The notes beneath the pieces were generated by a model, which was not told the origin of the DNA, ran no database searches, and was given only the letters and a program-made list of their open reading frames with translations. This document shows, piece after piece, positions 34,005 through 46,900 of a stretch of DNA of 64,000 bases. The position numbers and the translations under genes were made by a program. The DNA comes from Nematopogon swammerdamellus. Taxonomy: Eukaryota; Arthropoda; Insecta; Lepidoptera; Adelidae. Within the stretch, counting starts at the first letter, position 1. Each line of letters starts with the position of its first letter. The stretch covers positions 13,571,523 to 13,635,522 of the forward strand of contig OX336342.1 in the NCBI GenBank assembly GCA_946902875.1. Reading direction: 5' to 3'.

Positions 34005-34437
34005 TTATGTTTTTTAAAACAGTTTTAGTATGTGTTGTAGTGATCCCAGGCTTCGAAATGACTGATAGATAATGTAGTGGTAAGTAAAAAAGGTAAGGCC
34101 CATCAAAATTTTTTTTTTGTAAACCTTTTTTTGTTTTGTTTTGTTTTTATTCTATCAAACGGTAATACGTAGTTGCAAGCGTCAAACTTGGTGTGATTAT
34201 AGTGGTACAATACAAACTCTAAAGTATGACAACAAATAATAAAATCCGCGCAATTACCTACGTGGTAATACGTAATTGTTCGTTTTTCTAGTTCAGTGCG
34301 CAAGTCCGACTCGAACTTGATCGGTTTTGAAACCAAAACACCACAGAATACCATTATAGGTACTATACAATGCCAATACTCACTGGCAACATCAGTCATT
34401 TCGAAGCCTGGGATCACTATTCACTACAATCAGTTTT
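34005..34437. mobile_element. Element with ~30-bp inverted ends upstream of Sam-S
   Basis: gtagtgatcccaggcttcga with aatgactga (34038-34065) is repeated inverted at 34398-34428. Inside, at 34285-34330, is the cgcaagtccgactcgaactt end of a lepidopteran repeat. Confidence 0.7.
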
Positions 34438-34658
34438 AACTCGCTATAATCACGTTTAAAGTTTAAATAGTGAGATTAACCTGACCCTGACCACCTGACA
34501 GAAAATTTACTGACTAGGAAATTATGCTGCCTTATAAAATTTTGGGTCGTAATATTCTAACCAAGGTAGCGAGGCTAGCTAACTATTGTAGACTCTATTT
34601 TAAATGTTGGCGCGTTTCGTTGCAGGACCCGGCGCGCAATCAAAACAAAACGTCTCCG

Positions 34659-34663
34659 CCAAT
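34659..34663 (+). promoter_or_regulatory. Sam-S: CCAAT box of Sam-S
   Basis: CCAAT lies 42 bases before the TATA box, a usual promoter-proximal position. A palindromic gtcagctgac lies between them. Confidence 0.4.
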
Positions 34664-34704
34664 CAACGACGCAGACTCGTCAGCTGACAGCGTCGCGCCG
34701 ACGC

Positions 34705-34712
34705 TATATATA
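34705..34712 (+). promoter_or_regulatory. Sam-S: TATA box of Sam-S
   Basis: TATATATA in a GC-rich promoter, about 120 bases before the ATG. Transcription would be expected to start near 34735. No TCAGT initiator is present at that distance. Confidence 0.65.
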
Positions 34713-34827
34713 CGAGCGCCGACAGAAGAGCAAACCTCTTTTCCACGAGTGCGTAGTGAGATCGGCGCAGTGCGGCGCGCCTAAATAGATCGGTCAGGCA
34801 CTCGCGAGTGTGTGACAAACAGAAAAC

Positions 34828-34942
34828 ATGCCGGAGACTTCCAAGATGAACGGATACGCCAGGACCAATGGCCACAGTTACGAAATGGAGGATGGCTCCA
34901 CCTTCCTCTTCACATCGGAGTCCGTCGGCGAGGGACATCCAG
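34828..34942 (+). CDS. Sam-S: Sam-S exon 1 (start codon)
   Basis: M1 to P38, ending in the first base of the Asp codon of GEGHPDK. The context aaaacATGC is acceptable and no upstream in-frame ATG continues the protein. Donor CCAG|gtgcgc, phase 1. Confidence 0.96.
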
Positions 34943-37900
34943 GTGCGCCCCGCGCTGTCGCACACAGCGACGCGCCGTCCTCCGAGAACATGGCCGCTCG
35001 TCCGCGCCATGTGCACGTCGTTCCCGAGTCAAGTCGCCTCCACCGGACGGAGGCGCGACGGGAACCGACGGAAGGCGCGTGCGGAGGCCGGCGTGGAGCC
35101 GTTGTTGCGTCACCTTTGCTCTAATGTCAATTTCATAATTTGTCAAATGACAACACGTGGTCGGCGCGAAATGTTGTGTGGAAGCGATAGCCTCGCGCGC
35201 GCGAGCTCGCGTTCGCTCCCTCGCAGCGTGCCGCGCCATCCAGTCGCAAGTATTGATTTTGCATTTATGGATTTCAGATAAGATGTGCGACCAGATTAGC
35301 GATGCTATACTCGACGCTCATCTCAAGGAGGATCCCGATGCTAAGGTCGCCTGCGGTGAGTGTTTCCCACGTCTTTTCAGCAGTAATATTTCGGCTGCCC
35401 TTAGTCAGTGAATAGCTTACGAGTGCATTGTGCGTGATCCGCAGAGACAGTAACGAAGACTGGCATGATTCTTCTGTGCGGAGAGATCACATCCAAAGCC
35501 AACGTCGACTACCAGAAGGTTGTGCGTGAGACAGTGAAGCACATCGGCTACGATGACTCCTCCAAAGGTACACACTTTTGTTCATCATCATACTCTGCCA
35601 GTAGTAAATTTGAGATTGTGATTTTGGCGCACGGCCAAGCCCGTTGGTGTTAACGTCACACATTGTGAAACACTTGACCTAAATGGTGGGTCAGTCGTAA
35701 TGAAAGATATTATTTTGTAAATAGGGTTCGATTGGCGCACGCTTAACTTGCTAGTGGCCCTCGAGCAACAGAGCCCCAACATAGCAGACGGTGTGCACAC
35801 GGACCGCACGGAGATGGATGTAGGAGCGGGCGACCAGGTACTGGCCCGCGCGCGTGCTCGCACGAGCTCGCTCGCCTTACCATCTCTGGGAACACTGAGT
35901 AACACCGACACGGGACACTATCGATAAACATTACTATAAGCTCGTTTGATTGGGTGCAGTCATTATGCTGTTTACGATTGGGATGATAAAATTATTTACT
36001 CATCTAAAATGCATGTATGCGAGAGACTTATCGTAAGTTATTTTAACAGCGGCATCTAAATATAGATTTAATGCTGTAATAAGTGGGCTATCATCGTCAC
36101 TATCGCCGGGGTTATCATTAATTTTTAAGAGGGTTTGTGTAAAATTCCTATGAAAATGTTAGATAAATTAATGTACAGAAATAAATTATTTTAATATTTT
36201 TTTCTGTTACACAAGGTTATACCTACACATTCTTTTTTATTAGCGTTCCGTATCCGGTATGGGACCCTATTACTAAGCCTACACCACGAGCCTGTCTATC
36301 TGTCTGTATGTCCGTCCGTCCCTCCGTCTGTCTGTCCGAGGACTGTATCTCTTGAACCATAATAGGTAGCCCGTTGAAATTTTCACAGAATGTGTGTTAT
36401 TATGGCCGATATAACAACAAAAATATAAATAAGGAAAAGTAAAAAATTCACAGGAGTTCCCATAGAAGAAACTAAAAAGTGTACGCCATCTACCGAAAAG
36501 AGTATGGAACATTTTAACTAATCATGAATTTTTACTAATATGAAGCATTTCATAAACACGCCATAGATGGCGTGAGTGGCGCTTACCATGACATGGCGAT
36601 ACGGAACCCTCGGTGCGTGAGTTCGACTCGCACTTGGCCGGTTTTTTTTTTTTCGAATTTAGAGCAGAATGAAATCCTAAATCTACCCATCTATACATTT
36701 CGTATTCTAAATAGATATGGAAGTTTAGTATTTTTGTTCACTGTGCAAACTTAAAATGTGGGGACTCATTTTCATTTTGATTTCGGTGAAGACATCAGCT
36801 TTCACGGGCAACCATAGACTTAGGGTCGGTATTTCAACTCACACTTAGTGCTGGTGAAAGTGTTACGTGACAGATATTGTCAGGAGAATCTGTCACATAA
36901 CGCTCCTAGCGACACCAAGGGGAAGTCGGAATACCAAGGTTAAGGCGGGATGAGGGAAGGATTATTATCCTCCCGATTGCCTTATGATTCCACTAATCTA
37001 GGGATTATCTCATAGATAAAGAATAAGAGATAATACAATTTAATTAGATAATCTTAAGATTAGCTGAATCAGAGTATAATTCTGCATCCCGCAAGTGGGC
37101 CTGAGTACCACATTGTAACATTCATCTATACAATCATATGAACTGGGATCACGGCATGCTCCTCACGGTACAGGGTTCGATTACAAGACATGCAGCGTGA
37201 TGCTGGCGCTGGACCAGCAGTCGCCCAACATCGCCGCTGGAGTGCATGAGAACAGGAATGATGAGGAAGTAGGCGCCGGAGACCAGGTGAGCCGCTTGAC
37301 TTGGACCGCACACCTACTAACACTTATCATCATCTACTTCGTTTGCTCTTCCAATATACCTACTTTGTTCAATCCAGCACTTTTTTCGTGGTGGCATTAA
37401 TCAATAATTGTTGGTGAAATTTAAATGAAATACTGACATGAATACAGACATTTCACGCTGTTAGTGCTGCACTAAACACAATATTTGCAAATAATGATAT
37501 ATTTTTGGATTTCTGTGAGATGTGATACCGGTAAGTAATCAAATCTCGATACAAAGTCTAATGTATTAAAAAAAATTACTGTGATTTTATGACAAAGAAA
37601 AACATGTTTTACCAACATATCTACTTTCTTACTTACTAACCTATAGCAGGTTGGAATTTACAGGCGAATGTATTTATTGTGCATGGAGTGTTACCAATAA
37701 CAAGATTTTTTGTGAAAATTTCATGAAAATAATTTGAAACATTTATGTAATTTTTTTGTTTTCTGCTGCTGTTAGTATATGCATGTCAATCTCTAATTTC
37801 ATATTTCGTTTTTCGCTTTCCTTCTATTCTGATGCAAATTAATTTACTTACGCAGTAACTCGGAAGTGTAATAAAGTTTGCATAAACTGTACAAGTACAT

Positions 37901-40900
37901 TTTTTTTATGGAAACTGACACGGTTGACTCCATCACCTACAAAATCCGTGATGTCAGCCCATAACACCGGGTGAACTAGGTGCCATGGCAGTGCTTCCCT
38001 TCATTTCATGTCGGCTACACTGAACTGGATGGAAAACACGAACTATTTACATAGCCGTTTCGACTGACGTTTCTTTCAGTGCGGTGGTGCGAACCCGGTC
38101 GGGATAAACCCTACCACCTAGTAAGATTAGAAGGGAAGGGATCTACAGTTTACGGTGGAATCCGAACCACGGTCAGCCTTCAGCGGTCGAGCGGTCACCC
38201 ATCCAAGTACTGACCGCGCGCAGGGTTGCCTAATAACAGTCGACCGACCGCACCACTGAGCTACCGAGGCTAACTTTGCAACTTGTTAAATTTATGGATG
38301 GAGGGACGGGCTGATAGACCAACTCGTATGTGAGTTAAGTTGCCTGCATAACCTCTAAGCCCACGGTGTGCTTGCATCACCTTCTGCTATGATGATTGGC
38401 AATTTTGCAACTAGTGTGTACTTCACACTTGCTGCAATTAATTCCTCATTTCATCTCCTTTCTATATTACCATTCCTACAGTGAGTGATCCATCCGGCGA
38501 GTAAATACCTATATACTTCTTTTGTACATAAACGTACAACCTTCAATGTTTCTTGCTGTTTTTATACTTTTTATTTTATCACTTCCGTAGGATACTCACG
38601 CTTGCAAATTATAATGAGGCGGCCAGACAGCAAATACTGATCTCAAACTGTGGCATCCTTTTTTTTTCTTTACTTTTCATCTCTACAGTAATAAAATGCA
38701 TATCGATCGTCCTCATATGAATCTAAATTCAGATATTTTTAATATTAACACTGCCCAATACTCTTTATGGAATGTTCCCATCAAATTTGCTTTGTATGTA
38801 ATATGAACGTGTATCGTGTATGGCAGGGGTTGATGTTCGGCTATGCGACTGACGAGACAGAGGAATGCATGCCGCTGACGGTGGTGTTGGCACACAAGCT
38901 GAACCAGCGCATCGCAGATCTGCGCCGCAGCGAGGAGTTCTGGTGGGCTCGGCCCGACTCCAAAACTCAGGTATTATTCATATCATATAAAAAAAATTCC
39001 AACTTCACAGAACAATTTTCTACTATTCACAGAAGCAACATTTTGTGAAACAGTTTTACAAATAATTACAAAACCATTATGAATGTTTATCTCCCGACAG
39101 TATCAACTTCTAAGAACATGGCAATTTAAACTCTAGTTCTGTTTTAGTGTTCACAAAAAAAAACAATCATTTAAACATAGAACATTGTTTTCAAATTATC
39201 ACTTGAATGAACTTGCACGCTTACCCGCCCAAAAACTCGAAGTTAATGCTTCTCATGGGTTAAAATGAATGGAGTTTTTAATGGGTGAGCGTGTGAGTGA
39301 TCTTGGTACATACATAGTTCACCATTTCGGTATAATTTTTTTTATGTAATCCGGTATCGGTGGTGGAGTCGGAGGGGCCAAACCATATGCTCCGACCAGC
39401 CAATATCACCTCTGAGAAGGTAGGTGCCATACTGGAGCCTCCCTGGATTGCTGGCTATACTGGACTAGATGAGAACACAACCGAGGCTGCTATGCGGCCA
39501 TCTTACATTCAGTACGGTCGCAGTGGTACCAACCCAGCCGGCTACAATTGCTTATAAAAGTGGACTCCATGGTTCACCAGAACACCGATACATGAATATC
39601 TACATTAAAAGTGGAAATTATATTCTACAGTCAAGCTTACAAGATGAGCTATCGGTAGACCCAATCACTTAAGATGTGAAAAATGTGGTAGGCTGTATTA
39701 GGGATGCAGCCACAATGGGGTATGTGAAATGTCTTGTGCTTGCTGGGTGTATGGGCACTAGGGTACCGAAAGTACTTTTATGAATGTTAGGTATCGCACA
39801 TGCGGGCGCGCCATAGTCGAGCGCAGTCTCGTCAAATTTCTGCAAAACAATCACAACTTCTAATGTGTGCACTGGTATGAGTTATATTACCACACCTACT
39901 ATAACACAGTCAGCTCTGAAAAACATAGCACACGATGGTAAATTTCGTTCCGATTACAGAGCACGGAATACCCCCGCCCGTGCCCCCTCCTAGAGGCGCC
40001 CTAAGCGATAATATTTGAAACCCAATAACTGGACGCAGTGTTACTAGCGCTTCGTATGTGTGTGTGTGTGTTTACACACAAAGAGGAGCAAGTTAGGCAC
40101 ACGCACAAAACAAATGCACACGCAAAACACACATAATGTAAGTCATAGGCCACGCCTACAGGCTTCAACGCCGTTGTAGGGAAATCGCGCTCAGGGCGCC
40201 TCTAGGAGGGGGCGCGGGCGGGGGTATTCCGTGCTCTGTGGTTCCGATGCATTGTGCTGCGCCCTTACAGTTACATTTACGCATACAAGTAAAAATAAGT
40301 CTGGTAGGTACTATAGTTGCAAATATATAAGTGATCTTGCCATAAAATTTTTCTTTACATGCGTTTTTGCAAGCAACCACCTACTGAAAGACGTTTCACA
40401 TCAAATGACAGAGTTATTGAACTGGAGAAGACAAGAGAGTGAGATAACAGTAAATCTTAGGAAGGTGGTTTTACGCTGGAGTATCTCCCTAACAAACCAA
40501 ATGAAAACTGCCTATGGTCCACAATATGTAAACCATTGGTAGAATGATGAAACAGAAAAAAAAAAGGAAAACAAATATATTATAATATACATAAATACCT
40601 AAAAGTCGTGTGGAATACCTACCTATTCTACTTACCTACCTACTCTATTATTTTTTCCTGCCAGCAACAATATATGTAAATATTTGCTCTCAAATTGAAC
40701 CCTGCAAAGAAGATATCAAAGTAACCTACCTCATGTTATTTAGCATGCAGTACTGTTGTGCCCTGGTTGGTGGTCTCCTCTTATCATAATAAAGATTACT
40801 TCGCCCATAAAGGCTATAATACTCTGTCTGACTGACTGGACACCGAGTGTCGTATCGGTGTCGGCTGTCTCCAGAGTGTATTATTATGATTGTGGCACAT

Positions 40901-43900
40901 GTATATTGGCATTTGGCTCTTGGAAATCTGAGTCACGCCATTTTCGAACTTTGATTGCATCACATTTCACAAACTACAAATTATTGTTGGATGTTAAATG
41001 TAATCTGATCAAAGCATTAGGTCCATACTGCACAAGGGGTTCTCCCGCCCTGGAAAAAAGTTATATGCTGCACACGGCCACTCTCATTTGAAATTGCGTC
41101 TGCGACGGTTTACAAGCGTTTTTCCGCGACACGAGAACTGCTCGGTATGGGCCTGACTTTATTTAGATTAAAACGATAATGCCACACATATGTCAATAAG
41201 AAAAGTATTATTTCACCATGGGCTATTCAAGAAAAATTAAAATGTTAATTCTCTCAGTTTAAGCTAATTGTTTAATAGTAAAGGTGAGACCGCACCGGTG
41301 GCAACGAAGTGGCGCGGCGCATCTTTGTTCATATGTTTCATTGTGCAGCGCCGCTGCTGCGTAGTGCGGTTTACTTGTACAATTGACAATAATAAGGAAA
41401 TGTGTGCAAATCCTAGTATAACAAGAAATAATGTTGAAACATTTTTATGCCAATAATAATTATTGGGCATTATATAATTTGAGATTAATAATTTCTATAG
41501 TTTTTCAGTTTGCCTCATCGCTCCAATAATTATAATTACGATGACAGTATTGCATTTGAAGTTTCAACATTCAAATGCAATACTGCCATCGGAAACGCAA
41601 ATGCAAAAAGGTACTGTGACATCTAATTTTAAAATGTGTGATAAGGCGTCAAAGCTTTAGTTCGTAACCTACTTACAGCCAGCGGGCTGACTCATGCAAG
41701 GAATCCTTGTGTTTAAAGGAAAGCAACTGATAAAAAAATACGGAAAACATTTTCCATTCATATTTTTCCAAGATTTTCACGACGTATTTGAAGATAGCAA
41801 GACATAACAAGGTGTCCTTTGTCGTGGAGATGACAGTTGAAGAGTGTAGTTGGACGTAAATGAATGTGAATGTACCTAGTCCGAGTGAATCTATTTCTGT
41901 GATCCATTGACCTTAAACCCGCGCAACTCTTATCGCCGTTTTGTTGGTTCACTTCCTCTTGCGCCCCATGACTTGCAATTCAGTTTAAATTCCAGTCTAT
42001 ATTAATATTTAACCGTCTATATTAACCTGCTGGCGGCTCCCACTGACTACCAGGCTTTAATAACGCTTACCTCTGCTGACTGCCGGGTCACTTACGCAGC
42101 GCAACGCACATAACTCAAATATTTCGTAAAATTATGAAGTCAGATCGACATACAACTCCAGGAAAAACAAAACGCGCCTGTAATTTTTTCCGAATTTTTT
42201 CTAACCTCTAAATCTAGTTTTTATTTATATTTGATATGACTTCATGATTTTACGAAAAATTTTAGTTTAAATGTTGTGTGCGCCCAAATCTTCACCGCAG
42301 TGACGGGAGTGAAAATATTATCTGGGATTCTTTTTCTGTTTTCCTTTAGGACCTCAACCATCATGAACTATCCCTGTTCCATCATGACTTTTAAGTAATA
42401 GGTTTCTCTGTGTTTTGAACTTGAAATATATTTGTACAGATAATGTAGTTAGGCGTTTGTCGCAGGTGACATGCGAGTACTTGTTCGCTGGAGGCGCCAC
42501 CGTGCCGCAGAGAGTGCACACCGTCGTCGTCTCCATGCAGCACTCCGAGAAGGTTATTATTTACTCATTTCCTACTTTATCCCACTGCTCAATGAGGAAT
42601 CCCGTGGTGGTCATCAAGTCAACCAGTTGGTCTGGAACTGCGACACCGGTATATGTTTATCCAGAATGTGTGCATAGTTCAAATTCAAATTCAAAAGTTA
42701 TTTATTTTTCAATTCACTTAGATTACAAACATTTATAAATATACAATATACAAAAAAAAAATTTTTATATGTGAATTGAAGAAAAGGTGTAGGCGCAGCA
42801 TGTGGCGCTGGCATTTCAGTGCCGCTGATTTTAAGCCTAACCTAGTAGGTACCTAACTAAAAACCAAAAGTGACAACAATTTAAATGAAGGCTTACATTT
42901 CCCTACATATTATAAGATCCAACATCTGCCGTCTGTGTGTATGTATGTATTTCGCATATAAGTCAAGAACAGCTTAATCTATGTATTGCAGTATTTTTCT
43001 ATTCAATGCGGCATATGTATATGCGCCAGGTTATAGGCTATCCTTTTTATAGCATCACTTATATTATCCTTTTATATTATCAGCATTTATATTATCCTTT
43101 TTATAGCATCACATGATGATGCCTATCAGCCGAGCAGTGGAATCGGAAGTGCGCAGTTGGAAAAAAAATCTACCAATTCCTATACCGCGAGCGGAACTGC
43201 GGGCACAGCTAATGTACAATAAATTGAGTTCACACCAATGATATTTTAGGAAAGATAGGTTATCTATATGACATTCAGTGCTCACACATGGCACGTCTTT
43301 GAAAAGTTGAGAGGAAGAACTATAAAGTGATGCGCCGACTCGAATAGTCTTATTCCAATTATTATTAGAATTAGTGCAGAATCTCATTACACACGACGGC
43401 ATTTTCGACATGTTAGCGGCTCGTGGTTAGCGGTCCGAACGCGTGCGTAGTTGGTGGGCGACTAACTTCAGACAGGACTGTGGTCTTGTATTTAATGTGC
43501 CGCTTGGGAGCTCAGATAACCTATCTACAGTAAAACCCGCTTAATACAATCCCAGTTAATACGATTTCCCGCATAATACGATCTTTTGTGCCGGTCCCAT
43601 ACTCTACCTTAATTTTACGAACAATTTTTTCCGCTTAATACGACCCCCAATCCGCTTAAAACGATCTTTTTTGATGACGTAGGTCGCCGCGCGCGACCTC
43701 CGAGCGACTTTTTTTTTTTTTTTTTATGTAAACCATCCTGGGTGGCTGTGCCGAGAGACCAATGGTGCAGTCGACAGAGCCAAAATCACTTCTCCTCGCG
43801 AAACCACGCTCAGTTAGGTGCCATGCCAGCAGAACAGCAGACCACAAATCGTCTGTGACTCAGAGACTCCAGACCATCTGTAAGTTTCGGGTCACCAACA

Positions 43901-46900
43901 AGACGGATGGCTCGGCGCTGTATCGAGTCCAAGGACGCAAGCAGATAATGCAGACTACCCTCCCAGATATGACTGCAATACTCCATCACCAGCCTAATCT
44001 GTGTTTTGTACAACAGGAATAGTTGTGCCGGTGAGAAGAACCGCCGATTGCGGAAAAGTATTGCCAATTTTCTGGATGCAGTTTTGGCCTTAGACTCGAT
44101 TAGTTGCCGGAAACCCACGTCTTTGGATATAGTGGTGCCCAGGAGGTCCAGGTGCTCCGAGACAGGTACGACGCTACCTTGGAAACTAGCTTGGAAAGGA
44201 AAGGGATCGACCTTAGCAGATAATGCGCAGCACTGAGTCTTACTAACGTTGAAGGCGACAAGGTTCTCCTGGCCCCATAGAGCTACTTTTCCGAGAACGT
44301 TATCTACCTTATCAACAACTGAACGTTGAGCCTCCCTGTGCCGCGAATCTCTACTCTTCCAGTCCTTAACATAGCCCTCGTGCTCCGTGCTGTCGTCTGC
44401 ATAGCTGTGTGTCATGCCCAAGGACAGTAGATCGTTTATAAATATTAAGAAAAGCGTAGGCGACAGCACAGAGCCCTGCGGAACACCAGCGTTGATTGGA
44501 AAGTCGTCCGATTTCGAGCCATCGATGGTAACGAAGATGGAACGACCCGCCAAAAAGCTGGCGATCCACGTACAGAGTTTGGGTGGAATGCCGAAGGACG
44601 GAAGCTTGCATAGGAGGTCTCGGTGCCAAACGCGGTCGAAGGCCTTGGAGATATCCAGGGCGACTGCCAGCGACTCCCCAAAATTGTCCAATCTTTCGGC
44701 CCATATATGCGTAACGTACGTTAGAAGATCTGTTGACCGCGCTTTCCGGAATCCGTACTGCTTGTCATCCAGGAGTTTATTTGCTTCTAAGTATGTTAGG
44801 AGCTGGGTGTTAATAAGGCCCTCCATAACTTTACATAATAGTGAAGTTATCGCAATGGGCCGATAGTTGCAGGGGTTCGCGGAGTCTCCCTTCTTTGGAA
44901 CCGGTTGGACCGAGGCTCTTTTCCAGCAAGAGGGTACAATCCCACGGGCGAAGGAGAGACGGAAAAGACGGGAGATGATTGGTGTCAACTCAGGGGCACA
45001 AATCTTGAGCACTATGGCTGGAATGCCATCAGGACCACTACTCTTCGAAGTGTCCAACATTCTCAAACATTTGAGTACCTGTCTAGGGTGCATCTTCGGC
45101 TCCATCATCGAAATCCCACAATGTGGTATCGAGGGAGGAGTTGCACCCTGGTCATCCAATGTTGAGTTAGACGCGAAAAGACGAGCAAAAATGTTCGCCT
45201 ATTCCTTCGCGAGGATAGCGAGTGACCCGTCAGACCGTTCCAGGGGTGGTGTAGCAGAGCGACAGAAGTTTCGTCCGATAGAGTTGGCGAGGGACCAGAA
45301 TGCGCGGCTGCCGGTCGGACATCGCACTAGTCTCTCGCCAATTCTATGGTCGTGCTTGGACTTGGCCACGATGAGTGTTCGCTTGCAAGACCTGGAGGAG
45401 GCGTTAAGTGCGCGCCTTGCCTCAGCGGTACGTGCGGAGAGCCACCGCCTGTAGGCCTGGTTCTTGGCCTCTACAGCTATGCGGCATAGGCGGTTGAACC
45501 ATGGCTTGTGGCTACCGCCCACTGGTACAACAGAAGATGGAATAAAGTATTCCATACCCTGTTGCACCAGTTCGGCAATAGACTTAGCGCACGTTGATGG
45601 ATCCGAAGAGAGAAAGCAGACCTCCTTCCAAGGGAAACTTCCTAGAAAGGACTTCGGACCCTTAAGTGGTCCTATACTGACAGAAAAAGTTCATACAATT
45701 TGGACAGACCTTGCAAATCACTGACTTCTCAGGCTCGAGCGGATGGATCGACCGATTTAAATCTCGCAATGGTATCATGTACTGCCAATTTTCTGGCCAA
45801 TCAGAATTGGTCAACGAAGAAGACGCCAATACCTGGAAAAAACGGTCCTTCCAACTCTGATAAATGCTGACGAGTTTGGGTTGTTCTTCAAACTGATGCC
45901 AGGCAAATCGTTCGTATTTACGATTGCGAAGATTGATTTCTGTCAGAAATACAATAAACATATTTTAAAGTGTGTACTTTGTATTTTAACTCTTCCCGCT
46001 TAAGACGATTTTTGCGCCCATCCCCTTGAAAATCGTATTAAGCGGGTTCTGCCCTCCTTTTAACTTATAATATCATTGGTTCACACAAACAAAAGTTGAA
46101 CAATCCGCAATGTAAATTTGGTAACGGGATTAGGGATTAAAATAGCACTGAACCTGATGCGTAGTCAGTCTGGTTAAAATGTTATTTATAGTGCAGAATG
46201 AAACTCGAAACCAAACTGAAACATTTCAGCCGACAATCAATTTTATAGGTATATTTCTTAATTAATTACACCATGAAATTTTCAGTTACAGTTTATTTAG
46301 TTGAGTTCATCTCTGCATTCCTCTCTTAAACATTAAATCAACATTAATTCCAATCTCTGTTGATACCTGTCCACACAGGTGTATGGGCAGGCACAGCCAC
46401 CATCTCAGTAGACCACTCTGTATAATAATAAAACATTATATTTTATAATTTTCTTTTTAGCTCTTTATCGAGTTTATTTTTAAAATGGTTCACTGAGTTT
46501 GCACTGATAACATTATTGGTTAGTCTATTCCAATGTCCACAGCTCTTGATAAAATGTCTGGGTGAATTTGATAATGTGGGGTTGTATTGGTTTTTTAGGA
46601 ATTGTTTTTAAATAGTCAAGTGCGAACATAGTTCACACGCAGAGGGTTCCGTAGCCGTTGGCTTCTTGAACGCATATAGACGGCGAGTCGCTGCAGCCCA
46701 CAAGAATGTTATTTTCTTTGTAACCATTTAAGAATATCTTTTAAAATAGTTTTCATGTTGCAAGGACTGTTTTGACGACTTTATAACATTTTTTGAGATA
46801 TATAGATCTTTGTTCTGGAATGTTTCCTTGGAATTGTGTGTGACAGACAGACAACTGATATTATAAGAGTCCTTCCTAGTGTGACTGGCTACAGAACCCT

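Noticed and set aside
34828..35281. Long frames on both strands in Sam-S intron 1
   Set aside because: They cross the splice donor or lie in GC-rich intron; the protein requires splicing at 34942 and 35278.
45662..45961. Assigning the [14 protein letters not shown] frame as a pogo transposase
   Set aside because: It lies inside pogo-type ends, but no DNA-binding or DDE motif can be seen, so it is only mentioned as unrecognised.
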